Shown: one piece after another, positions 7,490 to 15,938 of the stretch
How the letters are laid out: every line of letters begins with the position of its first letter
Numbering within the stretch: position 1 is the first letter of the stretch
Origin: Agromyces italicus DSM 16388
Lineage (GTDB): Bacteria; Actinomycetota; Actinomycetes; Actinomycetales; Microbacteriaceae
Assembly (NCBI RefSeq): GCF_000421545.1
Contig: NZ_ATXF01000011.1
Coordinates: 1-64,000, forward strand
Length of the DNA stretch: 64,000 nt
Direction: 5' to 3'
Position numbers and translations under genes: made by a program
Notes under the pieces: generated by a model
Database searches by the model: none
The model's input: only the letters and a program-made list of their open reading frames with translations
Told to the model about the DNA's origin: nothing

Positions 7490-8709
7490 GCCTCGTCCTC
7501 GTCGTCAACTCGGGTTCGTCGTCGCTGAAGTACCAGCTCGTCGACGCGGAGCGCGGCGAGGCGCTCGCGAGCGGGCTGGTCGAGCGCATCGGGCGTGAGG
7601 GCGGGCACGCCAGGCACGTCCGCCCGCTCACGGCGGCGGGGGAGACATCCGAGAAGATCGATGTCGATGTCGATGTCGACATCGACGTCCCCGACCACTT
7701 CGCCGCCTTCGAGGTGATGCTCGCGGGGTTCGGTGCGCACGGGCCGTCGCTCGATGAGCACCCGCCGGTCGCGGTCGGGCACCGGGTGGTGCAGGGCGGT
7801 GCCCGATTCTTCGAGCCGACGGTGGTCACGCCGCTCGTGAAGATCAACATCGACGAGCTGTCGCGCCTCGCACCCTTGCACAACCCCGCGAATCTCGAGG
7901 GCATCGACGCGGCGCAGCGGGCGTTCCCCGATGTGCCGCACGTCGCCGTGTTCGACACGGCGTTCCACCAGACGATGCCGCCGGCGGCGTACACGTACGC
8001 GATCGACCGCGAGGTCGCGACGAAGCACCGCATCCGGCGCTACGGGTTCCACGGCACCTCGCACCGCTACGTGTCGCGGGCTGCGGCCGAGTTCGTGGGG
8101 CGGCCCGTCGAGGAGCTCGACCAGATCGTCCTGCACCTCGGCAACGGTGCGTCGGCGTGCGCGGTCGCGGGCGGCCGCTCGGTCGACACGAGCATGGGCA
8201 TGACGCCGCTCGAGGGGCTCGTGATGGGCACCCGCTCGGGCGACCTCGACCCGGCGATCCTGCTGCACCTGCAGCGTCGGGCGGGCCTCGACGTCGACGG
8301 AGTCGATGAACTGCTCAACCGCCGCAGCGGCATCCTCGGGCTCGGCGGGCACGCCGACATGCGCGACCTCGTCGACGCGGCCGAGGCGGGGGAGGAGCGC
8401 GCCGTGCTCGCCCTCGAGGTGTACGCGCACCGGCTTCGCGGCTACATCGGCGCGTATCTGGCCCAGCTCGGCGGCGTCGATGTGATCTCGTTCACCGCGG
8501 GCGTCGGCGAGAACTCGGCGCCGGTGCGCGCGCTCGCGCTCGCCGGACTCGAACGGCTCGGCATCGAGCTCGACGCGAAGCGCAACGCCGCGCGCCCCGG
8601 CGAGACCCGCGTGATCTCGACCGACTCGTCGCCTGTCACGTTGCTCGTCGTGCCGACCGACGAGGAGCTCGAGATCGCCCGCCAGACCCTCGAGGCCGTC
8701 TCCGTCTGA
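7486..8709 (+). CDS. ackA: Acetate kinase
   Basis: This cytosolic enzyme converts acetyl phosphate and ADP to acetate and ATP (reversibly). The 407-residue protein has the N-terminal phosphate-binding [11 protein letters not shown], the [10 protein letters not shown] motif and FTAGVGENS near the C-terminus, all diagnostic of acetokinases. It begins with GTG, overlapping the pta stop. A short acidic insertion around residues 60-68 ([10 protein letters not shown]) is encoded by a GATGTC hexanucleotide repeat ending in an 18-bp palindrome (7669-7686). Such a repeat is a likely site of length change between strains. Key catalytic motifs are intact. Confidence 0.97.
   Translation: MSLVLVVNSGSSSLKYQLVDAERGEALASGLVERIGREGGHARHVRPLTAAGETSEKIDVDVDVDIDVPDHFAAFEVMLAGFGAHGPSLDEHPPVAVGHRVVQGGARFFEPTVVTPLVKINIDELSRLAPLHNPANLEGIDAAQRAFPDVPHVAVFDTAFHQTMPPAAYTYAIDREVATKHRIRRYGFHGTSHRYVSRAAAEFVGRPVEELDQIVLHLGNGASACAVAGGRSVDTSMGMTPLEGLVMGTRSGDLDPAILLHLQRRAGLDVDGVDELLNRRSGILGLGGHADMRDLVDAAEAGEERAVLALEVYAHRLRGYIGAYLAQLGGVDVISFTAGVGENSAPVRALALAGLERLGIELDAKRNAARPGETRVISTDSSPVTLLVVPTDEELEIARQTLEAVSV
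7660..7686. repeat. GATGTC hexamer repeat running into an 18-bp palindrome inside ackA
   Basis: Three tandem GATGTC units (7660-7677) overlap the perfect palindrome GTCGATGTC/GACATCGAC at 7669-7686. It encodes alternating Asp-Val/Ile. The repeat stays in frame when a unit is gained or lost. Confidence 0.75.
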
Positions 8710-8726
8710 CCGCGCTCGACCCGAAT

Positions 8727-8745
8727 GCGCGTCGCTCCCACGCGC
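8727..8745 (+). terminator. Possible hairpin after ackA
   Basis: GCGCGT (8727-8732) and ACGCGC (8740-8745) form a 6-bp stem with a 7-nt loop 17 nt after the ackA stop. No T-run follows, so this is weak evidence for a terminator. Confidence 0.35.
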
Positions 8746-8862
8746 GGGCCGCCACGATCTCGGGGATCGCCACCACCTCGGATGCCTGCGCCCTGATTCT
8801 CCGATCCTGTGGCGATCTCCGAATCTGCGGCGGGCGTGCTCACGAGTCGAGGCCCCGAGATT

Positions 8863-8902
8863 TGCAAGAACTGTTGCGCAACAGTTCTTGCAGAAGTAGT
8901 CT
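8863..8902 (+). promoter_or_regulatory. 30-bp perfect palindromic operator plus -10 box of the ArsR-MFS operon
   Basis: Positions 8863-8892 form a perfect 30-bp palindrome with half-site TGCAAGAACTGTTGC. It ends 4 nt before TAGTCT (8897-8902), which is 6 nt from the GTG of the regulator at 8909. The palindrome covers the expected -35 and spacer, so a bound dimer would block RNA polymerase. Autorepression by the adjacent ArsR-type protein is inferred. Confidence 0.8.
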
Positions 8903-8908
8903 GGCGGG

Positions 8909-9487
8909 GTGAGCGAGAACCAGAACTCCATCGACCTGCGCGACGCAGGAGCCATGCGCGCCATGGCGCACCCGCTCCGGCTGCGCCTCCTCGGCCTGCT
9001 GCGCATGCACGGCCCGCACTCGGTCGGCATGCTCGCCGCGGCGACGGGGGCGGCGTCGGGGTCGATCAGCTACCACCTGTCGACGCTCGCCAAGCACGGC
9101 TTCGTCGAGCCCGCCCCCGAGCTCGAGCGCGACGGTCGCGAGCGCTGGTGGCGCTCCGCGCACGACATGACGAGCCTGAGTGCCGACAGCTACCTCGACG
9201 ACCCCGAGCGCCGCGAGGCGGCCGAGGCGATGCGCCGCACGGTCATCGACTCGTACCACCGCGAGCTGCTCGATGCGCTCGACGCCGAACTCGGGCTCGA
9301 GCCCGAGTGGATCGCCGCCAGCGACTCGAGCGACGGCGCCGCGCAGCTCACCCTCGACGAGTTCCGCGAACTCACCGCCGAGCTCGCCGCGGTGCGCGAC
9401 AAGTGGTGGGCCGTCGGGCGCGAGCCCCGCGAGGGTACTCGAGCCGTTCGCTGGATCACGCACACCTTTCCGAGGAGCGAGGCATGA
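8909..9487 (+). CDS. ArsR-family winged-helix transcriptional regulator
   Basis: The 192-residue protein has an ArsR-like winged helix at about residues 15-85 (AMAHPLRLRLLGLL, then a recognition helix SGSISYHLSTLAKHGFV and a wing around ERDGRERWWR) and a helical C-terminal half. It lacks an obvious metal-binding cysteine pair, so it probably senses an organic ligand or drug. The GTG start follows the -10 box by 6 nt (leaderless). It overlaps the MFS transporter by ATGA, so the pair is a regulator-exporter operon controlled from the 30-bp palindrome just upstream. Confidence 0.85.
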   Translation: MSENQNSIDLRDAGAMRAMAHPLRLRLLGLLRMHGPHSVGMLAAATGAASGSISYHLSTLAKHGFVEPAPELERDGRERWWRSAHDMTSLSADSYLDDPERREAAEAMRRTVIDSYHRELLDALDAELGLEPEWIAASDSSDGAAQLTLDEFRELTAELAAVRDKWWAVGREPREGTRAVRWITHTFPRSEA

Positions 9488-10830
9488 GCGAGCTCGTGGA
9501 CACGGCGGAGTCTCGTGACGGCGCCGGGGCGCCTCCTCGGACGGCCGAGAGCGGTGCAGGCGCGCGACAGCGCCTGCCGCTCGTCGCGAATCTCGCGGCC
9601 GCGCTGTTCTCGCGCGGCGGCAACGCGATCGCGCTCGTGGCGCTACCGATCATCGCCCTGACGCAGACCGGCTCGGCGCTCGCGGCCGGCGTCGTCGGCG
9701 TGTTCGCGACGGTGCCGCTCATCATCGGCGGGGCGCTCGGCGGCGTGCTCGTCGACCGGTTCGGGTACCGGCTCTCATCGATCGTCGCCGATCTGGCCAG
9801 CGCCGTCACCGTGCTCCTCATCCCGGTGCTGCATGCGACCGTCGGGCTGCCGTTCGGCGCGCTGCTGGCCCTCGTGTTCCTCGGCGGCCTGCTCGACCCG
9901 CCGGGCGACACCGCGAAGACGTCGATGACGCCCGATCTGGCGGCGCTCGCGCGCACCCCGATCGCGCGTGCGGCGGGGGCTCAGTCGGCGGTCGAACGTT
10001 CGGCGATGATGCTCGGCGCGGGTGCCGCAGGCGCGCTCGTCGCGTTCCTCGGGCCGATGCCCGCGCTCCTCGTCGATGCGGGCGGGTTCCTCGTGTCGGC
10101 GCTGCTCGTGCTCTGCTTCGTGCCCCGCCGGCTCGGCGCCGTCGACGAGGCCGGCGAGCCCGATGCCACCGATGCCGCGGCCCCGGGCGGCGGGTTCATG
10201 GAGGGGCTGCGCTTCGTGGCATCCTCGCCGTTGCTGCGCGCGATCGTGCTGCTCGTGACCCTCACGAACGCGATCGACGCGGCGGGCATGACCGTGCTGA
10301 AGCCCCTGTACGCGACCGAGGTGCTCGGCGATCCGGCGCAGCTGGGTTTCATGTTCGGATGCTTCGCGGCCGGCGCGCTGACCGGCTCGGTGCTGTTCGG
10401 GGCGATCGGCCACCGTTTCTCAGGACGGCTCATGTTCGCGCTGTGCTTCATGGTCGCGGGCACCGTGCCGTACGCGACGATGGCGCTCGGCGCACCCGTG
10501 CCCGTGCTGCTGCCCGTGCTCGCGCTCTCCGGCCTCGCGGCGGGCGCGATCAACCCGATGATCGCCACGGCGATGTACGCGCTCATCCCCGACGGCATGC
10601 GTGCCCGGGTGTTCGGTGTGACGTCGGCGGGCGTCGCCGCGACCATGCCGCTCGGCGCCTTCCTCGGCGGCCTCGCGGCCGAGCAGGTGGGGCTCGTGCC
10701 GACGCTCGTGGCGTGCGCGGCGCTCTACCTGGTGCTCGCCTCGAGCCCGCTCTACCTGCGCGCCTTCACCGGCCTGCGCACGGCGACGGCGACCGCGGCG
10801 GCCGAGTCATCCGAACCCCTACCGCGGTAG
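9484..10830 (+). CDS. MFS transporter (drug efflux-like)
   Basis: The 448-residue protein has about twelve membrane segments in two halves separated by a loop near residues 210-235. The loop between TM2 and TM3 carries GGVLVDRFGYR, the usual MFS motif A position. It belongs to the MFS type with a single-protein exporter layout often annotated as enterobactin or macrolide exporter-like. Its start codon overlaps the ArsR gene stop. Coupling to an ArsR-type repressor suggests inducible export of a toxic compound. The longer upstream reading frame crosses the regulator and is rejected. Confidence 0.87.
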   Translation: MSELVDTAESRDGAGAPPRTAESGAGARQRLPLVANLAAALFSRGGNAIALVALPIIALTQTGSALAAGVVGVFATVPLIIGGALGGVLVDRFGYRLSSIVADLASAVTVLLIPVLHATVGLPFGALLALVFLGGLLDPPGDTAKTSMTPDLAALARTPIARAAGAQSAVERSAMMLGAGAAGALVAFLGPMPALLVDAGGFLVSALLVLCFVPRRLGAVDEAGEPDATDAAAPGGGFMEGLRFVASSPLLRAIVLLVTLTNAIDAAGMTVLKPLYATEVLGDPAQLGFMFGCFAAGALTGSVLFGAIGHRFSGRLMFALCFMVAGTVPYATMALGAPVPVLLPVLALSGLAAGAINPMIATAMYALIPDGMRARVFGVTSAGVAATMPLGAFLGGLAAEQVGLVPTLVACAALYLVLASSPLYLRAFTGLRTATATAAAESSEPLPR

Positions 10831-10879
10831 GGGGTGCGAATGGCTCAGCCGTGTGATGCGACGCGTTGAACCGCCTGCT

Positions 10880-10885
10880 TAGGCT
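10880..10885 (+). promoter_or_regulatory. -10-like hexamer upstream of the desaturase uORF
   Basis: TAGGCT ends exactly 6 nt before a GTG at 10892, the spacing found repeatedly in this window. No good -35 hexamer is visible. Confidence 0.45.
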
Positions 10886-10891
10886 CACGTC

Positions 10892-10975
10892 GTGGTCGAA
10901 CCCGGCCGCGGATGCACCCGAATCGTTCGTCTGAGTCTCATGCGCACCTTCGGACGACGAGAAGAGCCCCCTTGA
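10892..10975 (+). CDS. Candidate 27-codon leader ORF upstream of the desaturase
   Basis: GTG at 10892 opens a frame of 27 sense codons (MVEPGRGCTR... ending REEPP) that stops at TGA 10973-10975. The stop overlaps a TTG at 10972 that is in frame with the desaturase (TTGA). The GTG lies 6 nt after a TAGGCT box, so this ORF would be read directly from the 5' end of a leaderless mRNA and could deliver ribosomes to the TTG start. The peptide is rich in Arg and Pro and has no recognisable domain. It may be purely regulatory. Confidence 0.45.
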   Translation: MVEPGRGCTRIVRLSLMRTFGRREEPP

Positions 10976-12108
10976 GCCTCCAGGTCGCCACCCGCCCCGA
11001 CGGTGCCCTGGGCACCATGTCGCCCGTCATCCTGACTGCGGGTCGCCGCCGCGAGGATGCCGTCGATCCGGCGCAGAGCGGCTTCGCCCGGCTGTCGCGC
11101 CAGATCAAGGCCGAGGGGCTGCTCGACCGATTCGTCGGCTTCTACGTGCGCAAGGCCGTGTTCTGGGCCGTCGTGCTCGTCGCCGCGGTCGCGGCATCCG
11201 TCATGCTCGGAGACTCGTGGTGGCAGCTCGTCATCGCGGCGGTGCTCGGTGTCGTCTTCACCCAGTTCGCCTTCATGGCGCACGAGGCCTCGCACCGTCA
11301 GATCTTCCGCTCCGGGCCGGTCAACGACTGGGCAGGCCTCGTGCTCGCCGACCTCGTCGTCGGCATCAGCTACAGCTGGTGGATGAACAAGCACACCCGC
11401 CACCACGGCAACCCGAACGTGATCGGCCGTGACCCCGACATCGCGAAGGACACGATCTCGTTCCTCGAAGAGGATGCCGCGAAGAGCCGCGGGCTCGTCA
11501 GGCTGATCACGCGCAAGCAGGGCTATCTCTTCTTCCCTCTGCTGCTGCTCGAGGGCCTCAACCTGCACGTGCACGGCATCAGGCACGTCGTCGACCGCCG
11601 CAACAACGTGAAGCGTCGCGGTCTCGAACTCGCCTTCATCGGCGCGCGACTCGTCGGCGTCACGGCGCTCGTGTTCTGGGCGTTCCCGCCGCTGCTCGCG
11701 GCCGTGTTCCTCTTCGTGCAGCTCGGCGTCTTCGGCGTCTACATGGGCGCGTCGTTCGCGCCGAACCACAAGGGCATGCCGCTCATCCCGCGCGGGGTCC
11801 GCGTCGACTTCCTCGAGCGCCAGGTGCTCACGAGCCGCAACATCCGCGGCGGGCGCCTCATGGACTCGCTCATGGGCGGCCTCAATTACCAGATCGAGCA
11901 CCACCTCTTCCCGAGCATGGCTCGGCCGGCCCTCAAGCGCACGCAGCAGATCGTGCGCGAGTACTGCCGGGAGAACGACATCCGCTACACCGAGACCGGG
12001 CTGATCGAGTCGTACGGCATCGTCATCGCCTACCTCAACCGGGTCGGGCTCGCCGCACGCGATCCCTTCGACTGCCCGATGATCCAGGGGTACCGCCGGC
12101 GCGACTGA
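10972..12108 (+). CDS. Membrane fatty acid desaturase (acyl-lipid type)
   Basis: This integral membrane di-iron enzyme introduces a double bond into lipid acyl chains. Its three histidine boxes are present: HEASH near residue 104, HTRHH near residue 141, and QIEHH near residue 305. Hydrophobic pairs surround them. The start is uncertain. TTG at 10972 (378 residues) is preferred because it overlaps the stop of an upstream small ORF (TTGA) and has a purine-rich GAAGAG before it. ATG 11017 would also keep all boxes. The enzyme probably adjusts membrane fluidity, for example in cold. Confidence 0.9.
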   Translation: MSLQVATRPDGALGTMSPVILTAGRRREDAVDPAQSGFARLSRQIKAEGLLDRFVGFYVRKAVFWAVVLVAAVAASVMLGDSWWQLVIAAVLGVVFTQFAFMAHEASHRQIFRSGPVNDWAGLVLADLVVGISYSWWMNKHTRHHGNPNVIGRDPDIAKDTISFLEEDAAKSRGLVRLITRKQGYLFFPLLLLEGLNLHVHGIRHVVDRRNNVKRRGLELAFIGARLVGVTALVFWAFPPLLAAVFLFVQLGVFGVYMGASFAPNHKGMPLIPRGVRVDFLERQVLTSRNIRGGRLMDSLMGGLNYQIEHHLFPSMARPALKRTQQIVREYCRENDIRYTETGLIESYGIVIAYLNRVGLAARDPFDCPMIQGYRRRD

Positions 12109-12126
12109 GCCGGGCGGTCACGGGTC

Positions 12127-12162
12127 GTTCGGCGCGTTCGGCGCGTTCGGCGCGTTCAGCGC
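12127..12162 (-). repeat. 9-bp tandem repeat at the end of the zinc-finger gene
   Basis: Four copies of GTTCGGCGC lie in tandem. The last (GTTCAGCGC, 12154-12162) has one change that creates the stop codon of the DksA/TraR-like gene. The repeat has expanded immediately beyond the coding end and would extend the protein with an Asn-Ala-Pro-type tail if the stop were lost or read in another frame. Confidence 0.75.
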
Positions 12163-12530
12163 TCGAGGCGTGCGCAGTCGATGCAGAGCGTCGCCGTCGG
12201 TCGCGCGTCGAGCCGGGCGACCGTGATGCGCTTGCCGCAGCGCGCGCAGAAGCCGTAGCTGCCGTCGGCGATGCGGGCGAGCGCTCGGTCGATCTCGGCG
12301 AGTTCGTGCTGCACGTCGGCGAGCACCGCGGTGCGCTGAGACCACTCCTGGGTCATCGTCGGCCCTTCGGGGTCGTGCTCGTCGTCGGCGCTGGCGCCCG
12401 ACCTCGCGGCGCGAACCTCGCCCATCACGTCGTCGAACTCGGCTTCGCGTTGGGCGGCTTCCGCACGCTCTGCGCGCAAGCGCACCTCGAATCGTTCGAG
12501 CTGAGCCGGAGTCATCGTCGTCACCGTCAT
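12156..12530 (-). CDS. DksA/TraR-type C4 zinc-finger protein
   Basis: The 124-residue protein is a helical, charged rod (residues about 10-85, many Arg and Glu) followed by CARC and CIDC, a four-cysteine zinc finger near residues 93-119. This is the layout of DksA/TraR family regulators that enter the RNA polymerase secondary channel. Actinobacterial members often have unclear roles, and the acidic tip residues of true DksA were not recognised. ATG 12530 is preceded by AAGGAG at good spacing. The gene converges with the desaturase. Confidence 0.82.
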   Translation of the reverse strand: MTVTTMTPAQLERFEVRLRAERAEAAQREAEFDDVMGEVRAARSGASADDEHDPEGPTMTQEWSQRTAVLADVQHELAEIDRALARIADGSYGFCARCGKRITVARLDARPTATLCIDCARLER

Positions 12531-12594
12531 CACGCTCCTTCCGTCCGTGCATCGTACGCCAGAGGCATCCGGATGCCGTGTCGGACGCGGCAAC

Positions 12595-12609
12595 TACGAT
12601 TGAATCGTG
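12595..12609 (+). promoter_or_regulatory. -10-like hexamer and leaderless start of dnaX
   Basis: TACGAT (12595-12600) lies 6 nt before the GTG start at 12607 with no ribosome-binding site between, which fits a leaderless transcript. Confidence 0.5.
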
Positions 12610-15123
12610 GTCACCGCCCTATATCGCCGCTACCGGCCAGAGACGTTCGCCGAGATGATCGGCCAGTCCCAGGTGACGGAGCCGCTGATGACGGCGCTCC
12701 GCACCGATCGGGTCAATCATGCCTACCTGTTCAGCGGCCCGCGTGGCTGCGGCAAGACGACGTCGGCGCGCATCCTCGCGCGCTGCCTCAACTGCGCAGA
12801 GGGCCCGACCGACGCGCCATGCGGCGTGTGCCCCAGCTGCGTCGAGCTCTCGCGCGGCGGCGGGGGCTCGCTCGACGTCGTCGAGATCGACGCCGCGAGC
12901 CACGGCGGCGTCGACGACGCGCGCGACCTGCGTGAGCGGGCGATCTTCGCTCCCGCACGCGATCGCTACAAGATCTTCATCATCGACGAGGCGCACATGG
13001 TCACGTCGGGCGGCTTCAACGCGCTGCTGAAGATCGTCGAAGAGCCGCCGGAGCACATCAAGTTCATCTTCGCGACGACCGAGCCCGACAAGGTGCTCGG
13101 CACGATCCGTTCGCGAACCCACCACTATCCCTTCCGGCTCGTGCCGCCCGCACCGATGCTCGAGTACGTGCAGCAGCTCTGCACCGAAGAGGGCATCTCG
13201 GTCGAGCCCGGCGTGCTCGCACTCGTGGTGCGCGCGGGCGGCGGCTCGCCCCGTGACACGCTCTCCCTTCTCGACCAGCTGATCGCCGGCTCAGAGGGGT
13301 CGACCATCGACTACGCCCGGGCCGTCGCGCTGCTCGGCTACACCCACGGCGCCCTGCTCGACGAGGTCGTCGACGCGATCGGCTCGCACGACGCGGCGGG
13401 CGCGTTCGCCGCGGCCGACCGCGTCGTGCAGACCGGGCAAGACCCGCGCCGTTTCGTCGAAGACCTGCTCGAGCGGCTTCGCGACCTCATCGTCGTCGCC
13501 GCGTCGACGCCCGAGGCCGCCGCGGCCGTGCTGCGCGGCGTGCCCGAAGACGAGCTCGCCCGCATGGCGACCCAGTCGCGCGCGTTCGGCTCGGCCGAGC
13601 TGTCGCGCGTGGCCGACCTCGTGAGCCAGACCCTCACCGAGATGACCGGCGCGACTTCGCCGCGCCTGCACCTCGAGCTCATGCTCGCGCGCGTGCTCGT
13701 GCCCGCGAGCGACGACTCCGCACGCGGCGCCCTCGCGCGCGTCGAGCGGCTCGAACGCGCCGTCGAGGGCGGCGCCGTCGCGGTCGCGCCGGGCGGTGCC
13801 GCCTCCGGTGGTGCGGCACCGGGGGGCCTCGTGCCGGCGGCAGCCGGTGCGGCCGAGCCGGTGCCGCGAGCCGCCGTTGCGCCGCCCGCCGCGCCTGCGC
13901 CGCCCGCCGCGCCTGCGCCGCCCGCCGCGCCTGCGCCGAGCACGCCGAAGGTCCCCGTCGCCGAGGCCGAGCGCTCGCCGAAGGCCGTCGAGCCGACCGC
14001 GGCGGCGGCACCCGGCCCCGTGGCGTCGTCATCCGAGGCGCCGGCGCCCGAGCAGGAGACGCAGGCCGCTCGGCCCCGCCAGAGCGGGCCCGTCACGGTG
14101 CAGCAGGTGCGCGATGCCTGGCCCGAGGTGCTCAACGTGCTCCAGCGCACCAAGCGCACCGCGTGGATGGCGGCGCTCGCCGCGCAGGTGCTCGAGTACC
14201 GCACCGATGAGGCCGTGCTCGTGCTCGGCTTCGCGAGCCCCGGCGACCTCGAGGGCCTGCGTGCGGGCAGCGGCACGCAGACCGCCGCCGACCTGCTCCG
14301 TACGGCGATCGCCGAGGTGCTCGGGGTGACGGTCAAGTTCGTGCCGCGCGTGATCGGCGGCGGTGGCGGTCAGGCCGCGCCGGCGGCCGGTTCCGGCGGC
14401 GGGGTGGCGCCCCCGCCCGCGACCCCCGACGGCCCCGACCCGGTTCGTCCGAGCGGCGGAGCGGCGGCCCCTGCACGGGGCGACGGCACTGCGGCAAGCG
14501 GCACAGCCTCAGCGCCGGTCCGCTCGGGCGCGGTCGGCCCCGCGACGTCGAGGTCCGCCGCACCGGGGTCCACGGGTGCGCTGCCGACCGGGCCGGTCGA
14601 CTCGTGGGCGACGGTCGCGATCCCGCGCGATCCCGCACCCGAGATCGAGCCCGTTGGCACTGCCCGGGCCGCGCCGTCCGCGCGCACCGCGACCGCGCTC
14701 GCCGAACGGCCCGCACCCGGTGCGACGCCGCCCGAACCCGAGCCCGAGGTGGCCGAGACACCCGCGCCGGCGGCGACGCGCGCGGTCGCGACGGGGCACG
14801 GCATCCCCGAGTTCCCGCCCGACGACGCCGATGCGCCGCCCGCAGACGACGAACCGCCGTTCGACCCCGGCCCCGAGCCCGAGCCGTTCGACGCGCCTCC
14901 GCCGCCGACCGACTCCGCTCGGGCGTCGACCCCGAACCGCCCTGCGCCGAACCGCTCCGCATCGCGTGCCGCCCCGAACCGTCGGGCGCCGTCGCGCCCG
15001 GTGGCCTCGACGACCGACGGCGGAATCCAGCGGTACGGCGAGGCCGTCGTGCGCGAGGTGCTCGGCGCGACCTTCCTCGAAGAAGTCGAAGCGCCTGCGC
15101 GCGGCTTCGGGGAGCGAGGGTAG
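12607..15123 (+). CDS. dnaX: DNA polymerase III subunits gamma and tau (clamp loader ATPase)
   Basis: The 838-residue protein opens with VTALYRRYRPETFAEMIGQ, then Walker A GPRGCGKTT (residues 44-52), a zinc module with four cysteines (CLNC...CGVC..C, about 60-80), Walker B-like FIIDEAHM and the SRC-like TIRSRTHHYPFR. The C-terminal third is a long Ala/Pro-rich linker (about 390-480 and 590-800) around a conserved polymerase-contacting segment. No slippery A-rich site for a gamma frameshift was seen, so probably only the tau-like full product is made. recR follows 3 bp downstream. The Pro-Ala repeat near 13880-13940 is a probable length-variable region. Confidence 0.96.
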   Translation: MVTALYRRYRPETFAEMIGQSQVTEPLMTALRTDRVNHAYLFSGPRGCGKTTSARILARCLNCAEGPTDAPCGVCPSCVELSRGGGGSLDVVEIDAASHGGVDDARDLRERAIFAPARDRYKIFIIDEAHMVTSGGFNALLKIVEEPPEHIKFIFATTEPDKVLGTIRSRTHHYPFRLVPPAPMLEYVQQLCTEEGISVEPGVLALVVRAGGGSPRDTLSLLDQLIAGSEGSTIDYARAVALLGYTHGALLDEVVDAIGSHDAAGAFAAADRVVQTGQDPRRFVEDLLERLRDLIVVAASTPEAAAAVLRGVPEDELARMATQSRAFGSAELSRVADLVSQTLTEMTGATSPRLHLELMLARVLVPASDDSARGALARVERLERAVEGGAVAVAPGGAASGGAAPGGLVPAAAGAAEPVPRAAVAPPAAPAPPAAPAPPAAPAPSTPKVPVAEAERSPKAVEPTAAAAPGPVASSSEAPAPEQETQAARPRQSGPVTVQQVRDAWPEVLNVLQRTKRTAWMAALAAQVLEYRTDEAVLVLGFASPGDLEGLRAGSGTQTAADLLRTAIAEVLGVTVKFVPRVIGGGGGQAAPAAGSGGGVAPPPATPDGPDPVRPSGGAAAPARGDGTAASGTASAPVRSGAVGPATSRSAAPGSTGALPTGPVDSWATVAIPRDPAPEIEPVGTARAAPSARTATALAERPAPGATPPEPEPEVAETPAPAATRAVATGHGIPEFPPDDADAPPADDEPPFDPGPEPEPFDAPPPPTDSARASTPNRPAPNRSASRAAPNRRAPSRPVASTTDGGIQRYGEAVVREVLGATFLEEVEAPARGFGERG

Positions 15124-15126
15124 CCC

Positions 15127-15723
15127 GTGTACGAAGGCATCGTCCAAGAACTGATCGACGAGCTCGGTCGGCTGCCCGGCATCGGGCCGAAGTCGGCGCA
15201 GCGCATCGCGTTCCACATCGTGCAGACCGAGCACTTCGACGTCTCCCGGCTCGCCGAGATCCTGACGACCGTGCGCGACAAGGTGCGTTTCTGCGAGATC
15301 TGCGGCAACGTCAGTGAGCAGTCGACGTGCTCGATCTGCCGCGACCCCCGCCGCGATCCCTCGCTCATCTGCGTCGTCGAAGAGGCCAAAGACGTCGTCG
15401 CGATCGAGCGAACCCGTGAGTTCCGCGGGCTGTACCACGTGCTCGGCGGCGCGATCAGTCCGATCGACGGCATTGGGCCCGACGAGCTGCGAATCCGCCA
15501 GCTCATGCAGCGGCTCGCCGACGGCACCGTCGTCGAGGTCATCATCGCGACCGACCCCAACCTCGAGGGCGAGGCGACGGCGACCTACCTCAGCCGCCTG
15601 CTCACGACCCTCGAGATCAAGGTCACCCGCCTCGCCTCCGGCCTGCCCGTCGGCGGCGACCTCGAGTATGCCGACGAGGTCACCCTCGGGCGCGCCTTCG
15701 AGGGGCGTCGCGTCGTCGGCTGA
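15127..15723 (+). CDS. recR: Recombination mediator protein RecR
   Basis: The 198-residue protein works with RecF and RecO to load RecA on gapped DNA. It has the N-terminal helix-hairpin-helix ([16 protein letters not shown]), a C4 zinc finger (CEICGN...CSIC, residues 57-72) and a Toprim domain starting at [16 protein letters not shown]. The GTG start at 15127 follows the dnaX stop by 3 bp, so dnaX-recR is an operon. The last 10 codons have been duplicated just downstream (see the repeat at 15710-15779). Confidence 0.97.
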   Translation: MYEGIVQELIDELGRLPGIGPKSAQRIAFHIVQTEHFDVSRLAEILTTVRDKVRFCEICGNVSEQSTCSICRDPRRDPSLICVVEEAKDVVAIERTREFRGLYHVLGGAISPIDGIGPDELRIRQLMQRLADGTVVEVIIATDPNLEGEATATYLSRLLTTLEIKVTRLASGLPVGGDLEYADEVTLGRAFEGRRVVG

Positions 15724-15779
15724 CCGGTGGCGCTGCGTCTGCTGACCGGCCTGGCGTCGTCGGCTGACCGGCGGCGCTG
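15710..15779 (+). repeat. 26-bp direct repeat duplicating the recR 3' end
   Basis: GCGTCGTCGGCTGACCGG(T/C)GGCGCTG occurs at 15710-15735 (covering the recR stop codon) and again at 15754-15779, with one mismatch and a 44-bp period. The downstream copy retains the stop codon. Confidence 0.8.
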
Positions 15780-15785
15780 TGCGCC

Positions 15786-15817
15786 CCGAGCGTCGGGTGC
15801 TCGGCCACCCGTGGTGG
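15786..15817 (+). terminator. Two small adjacent hairpins after recR
   Basis: CCGAGC/GCTCGG (15786-15804, 7-nt loop) is followed directly by CCACC/GGTGG (15805-15817, 3-nt loop). No T-run follows. They may end dnaX-recR transcripts. Confidence 0.35.
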
Positions 15818-15826
15818 ACCGACACC

Positions 15827-15838
15827 CCCCAAGTGGGG
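15827..15838. promoter_or_regulatory. CCCCA-AG-TGGGG palindrome upstream of the secreted ScyD-like gene
   Basis: This perfect 12-bp palindrome lies about 100 bp before the ScyD-like gene. A similar CCCCA-GTT-TGGGG (46857-46869) sits upstream of the Wzz/BY-kinase gene. Both precede cell-surface genes, so a shared regulator is possible. Confidence 0.4.
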
Positions 15839-15938
15839 TGAGGATTCCTCGGAATAAGGCTTGTCGCGGCATCGCGTCTTCGGAAGGCTGAGAGCTGCGG
15901 CATCCGTCGCGCCGAGCTCTCCCTCCCGAGGAGTGTCA

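Noticed and set aside
8809-9483. Extended upstream start for the MFS transporter
   Set aside because: The extension crosses the ArsR gene and its operator; ATG 9484 with its ATGA overlap is a natural start.
12607-15123. Programmed frameshift in dnaX to make a short gamma subunit
   Set aside because: No slippery A- or T-rich heptamer was found in the expected region of this GC-rich gene.
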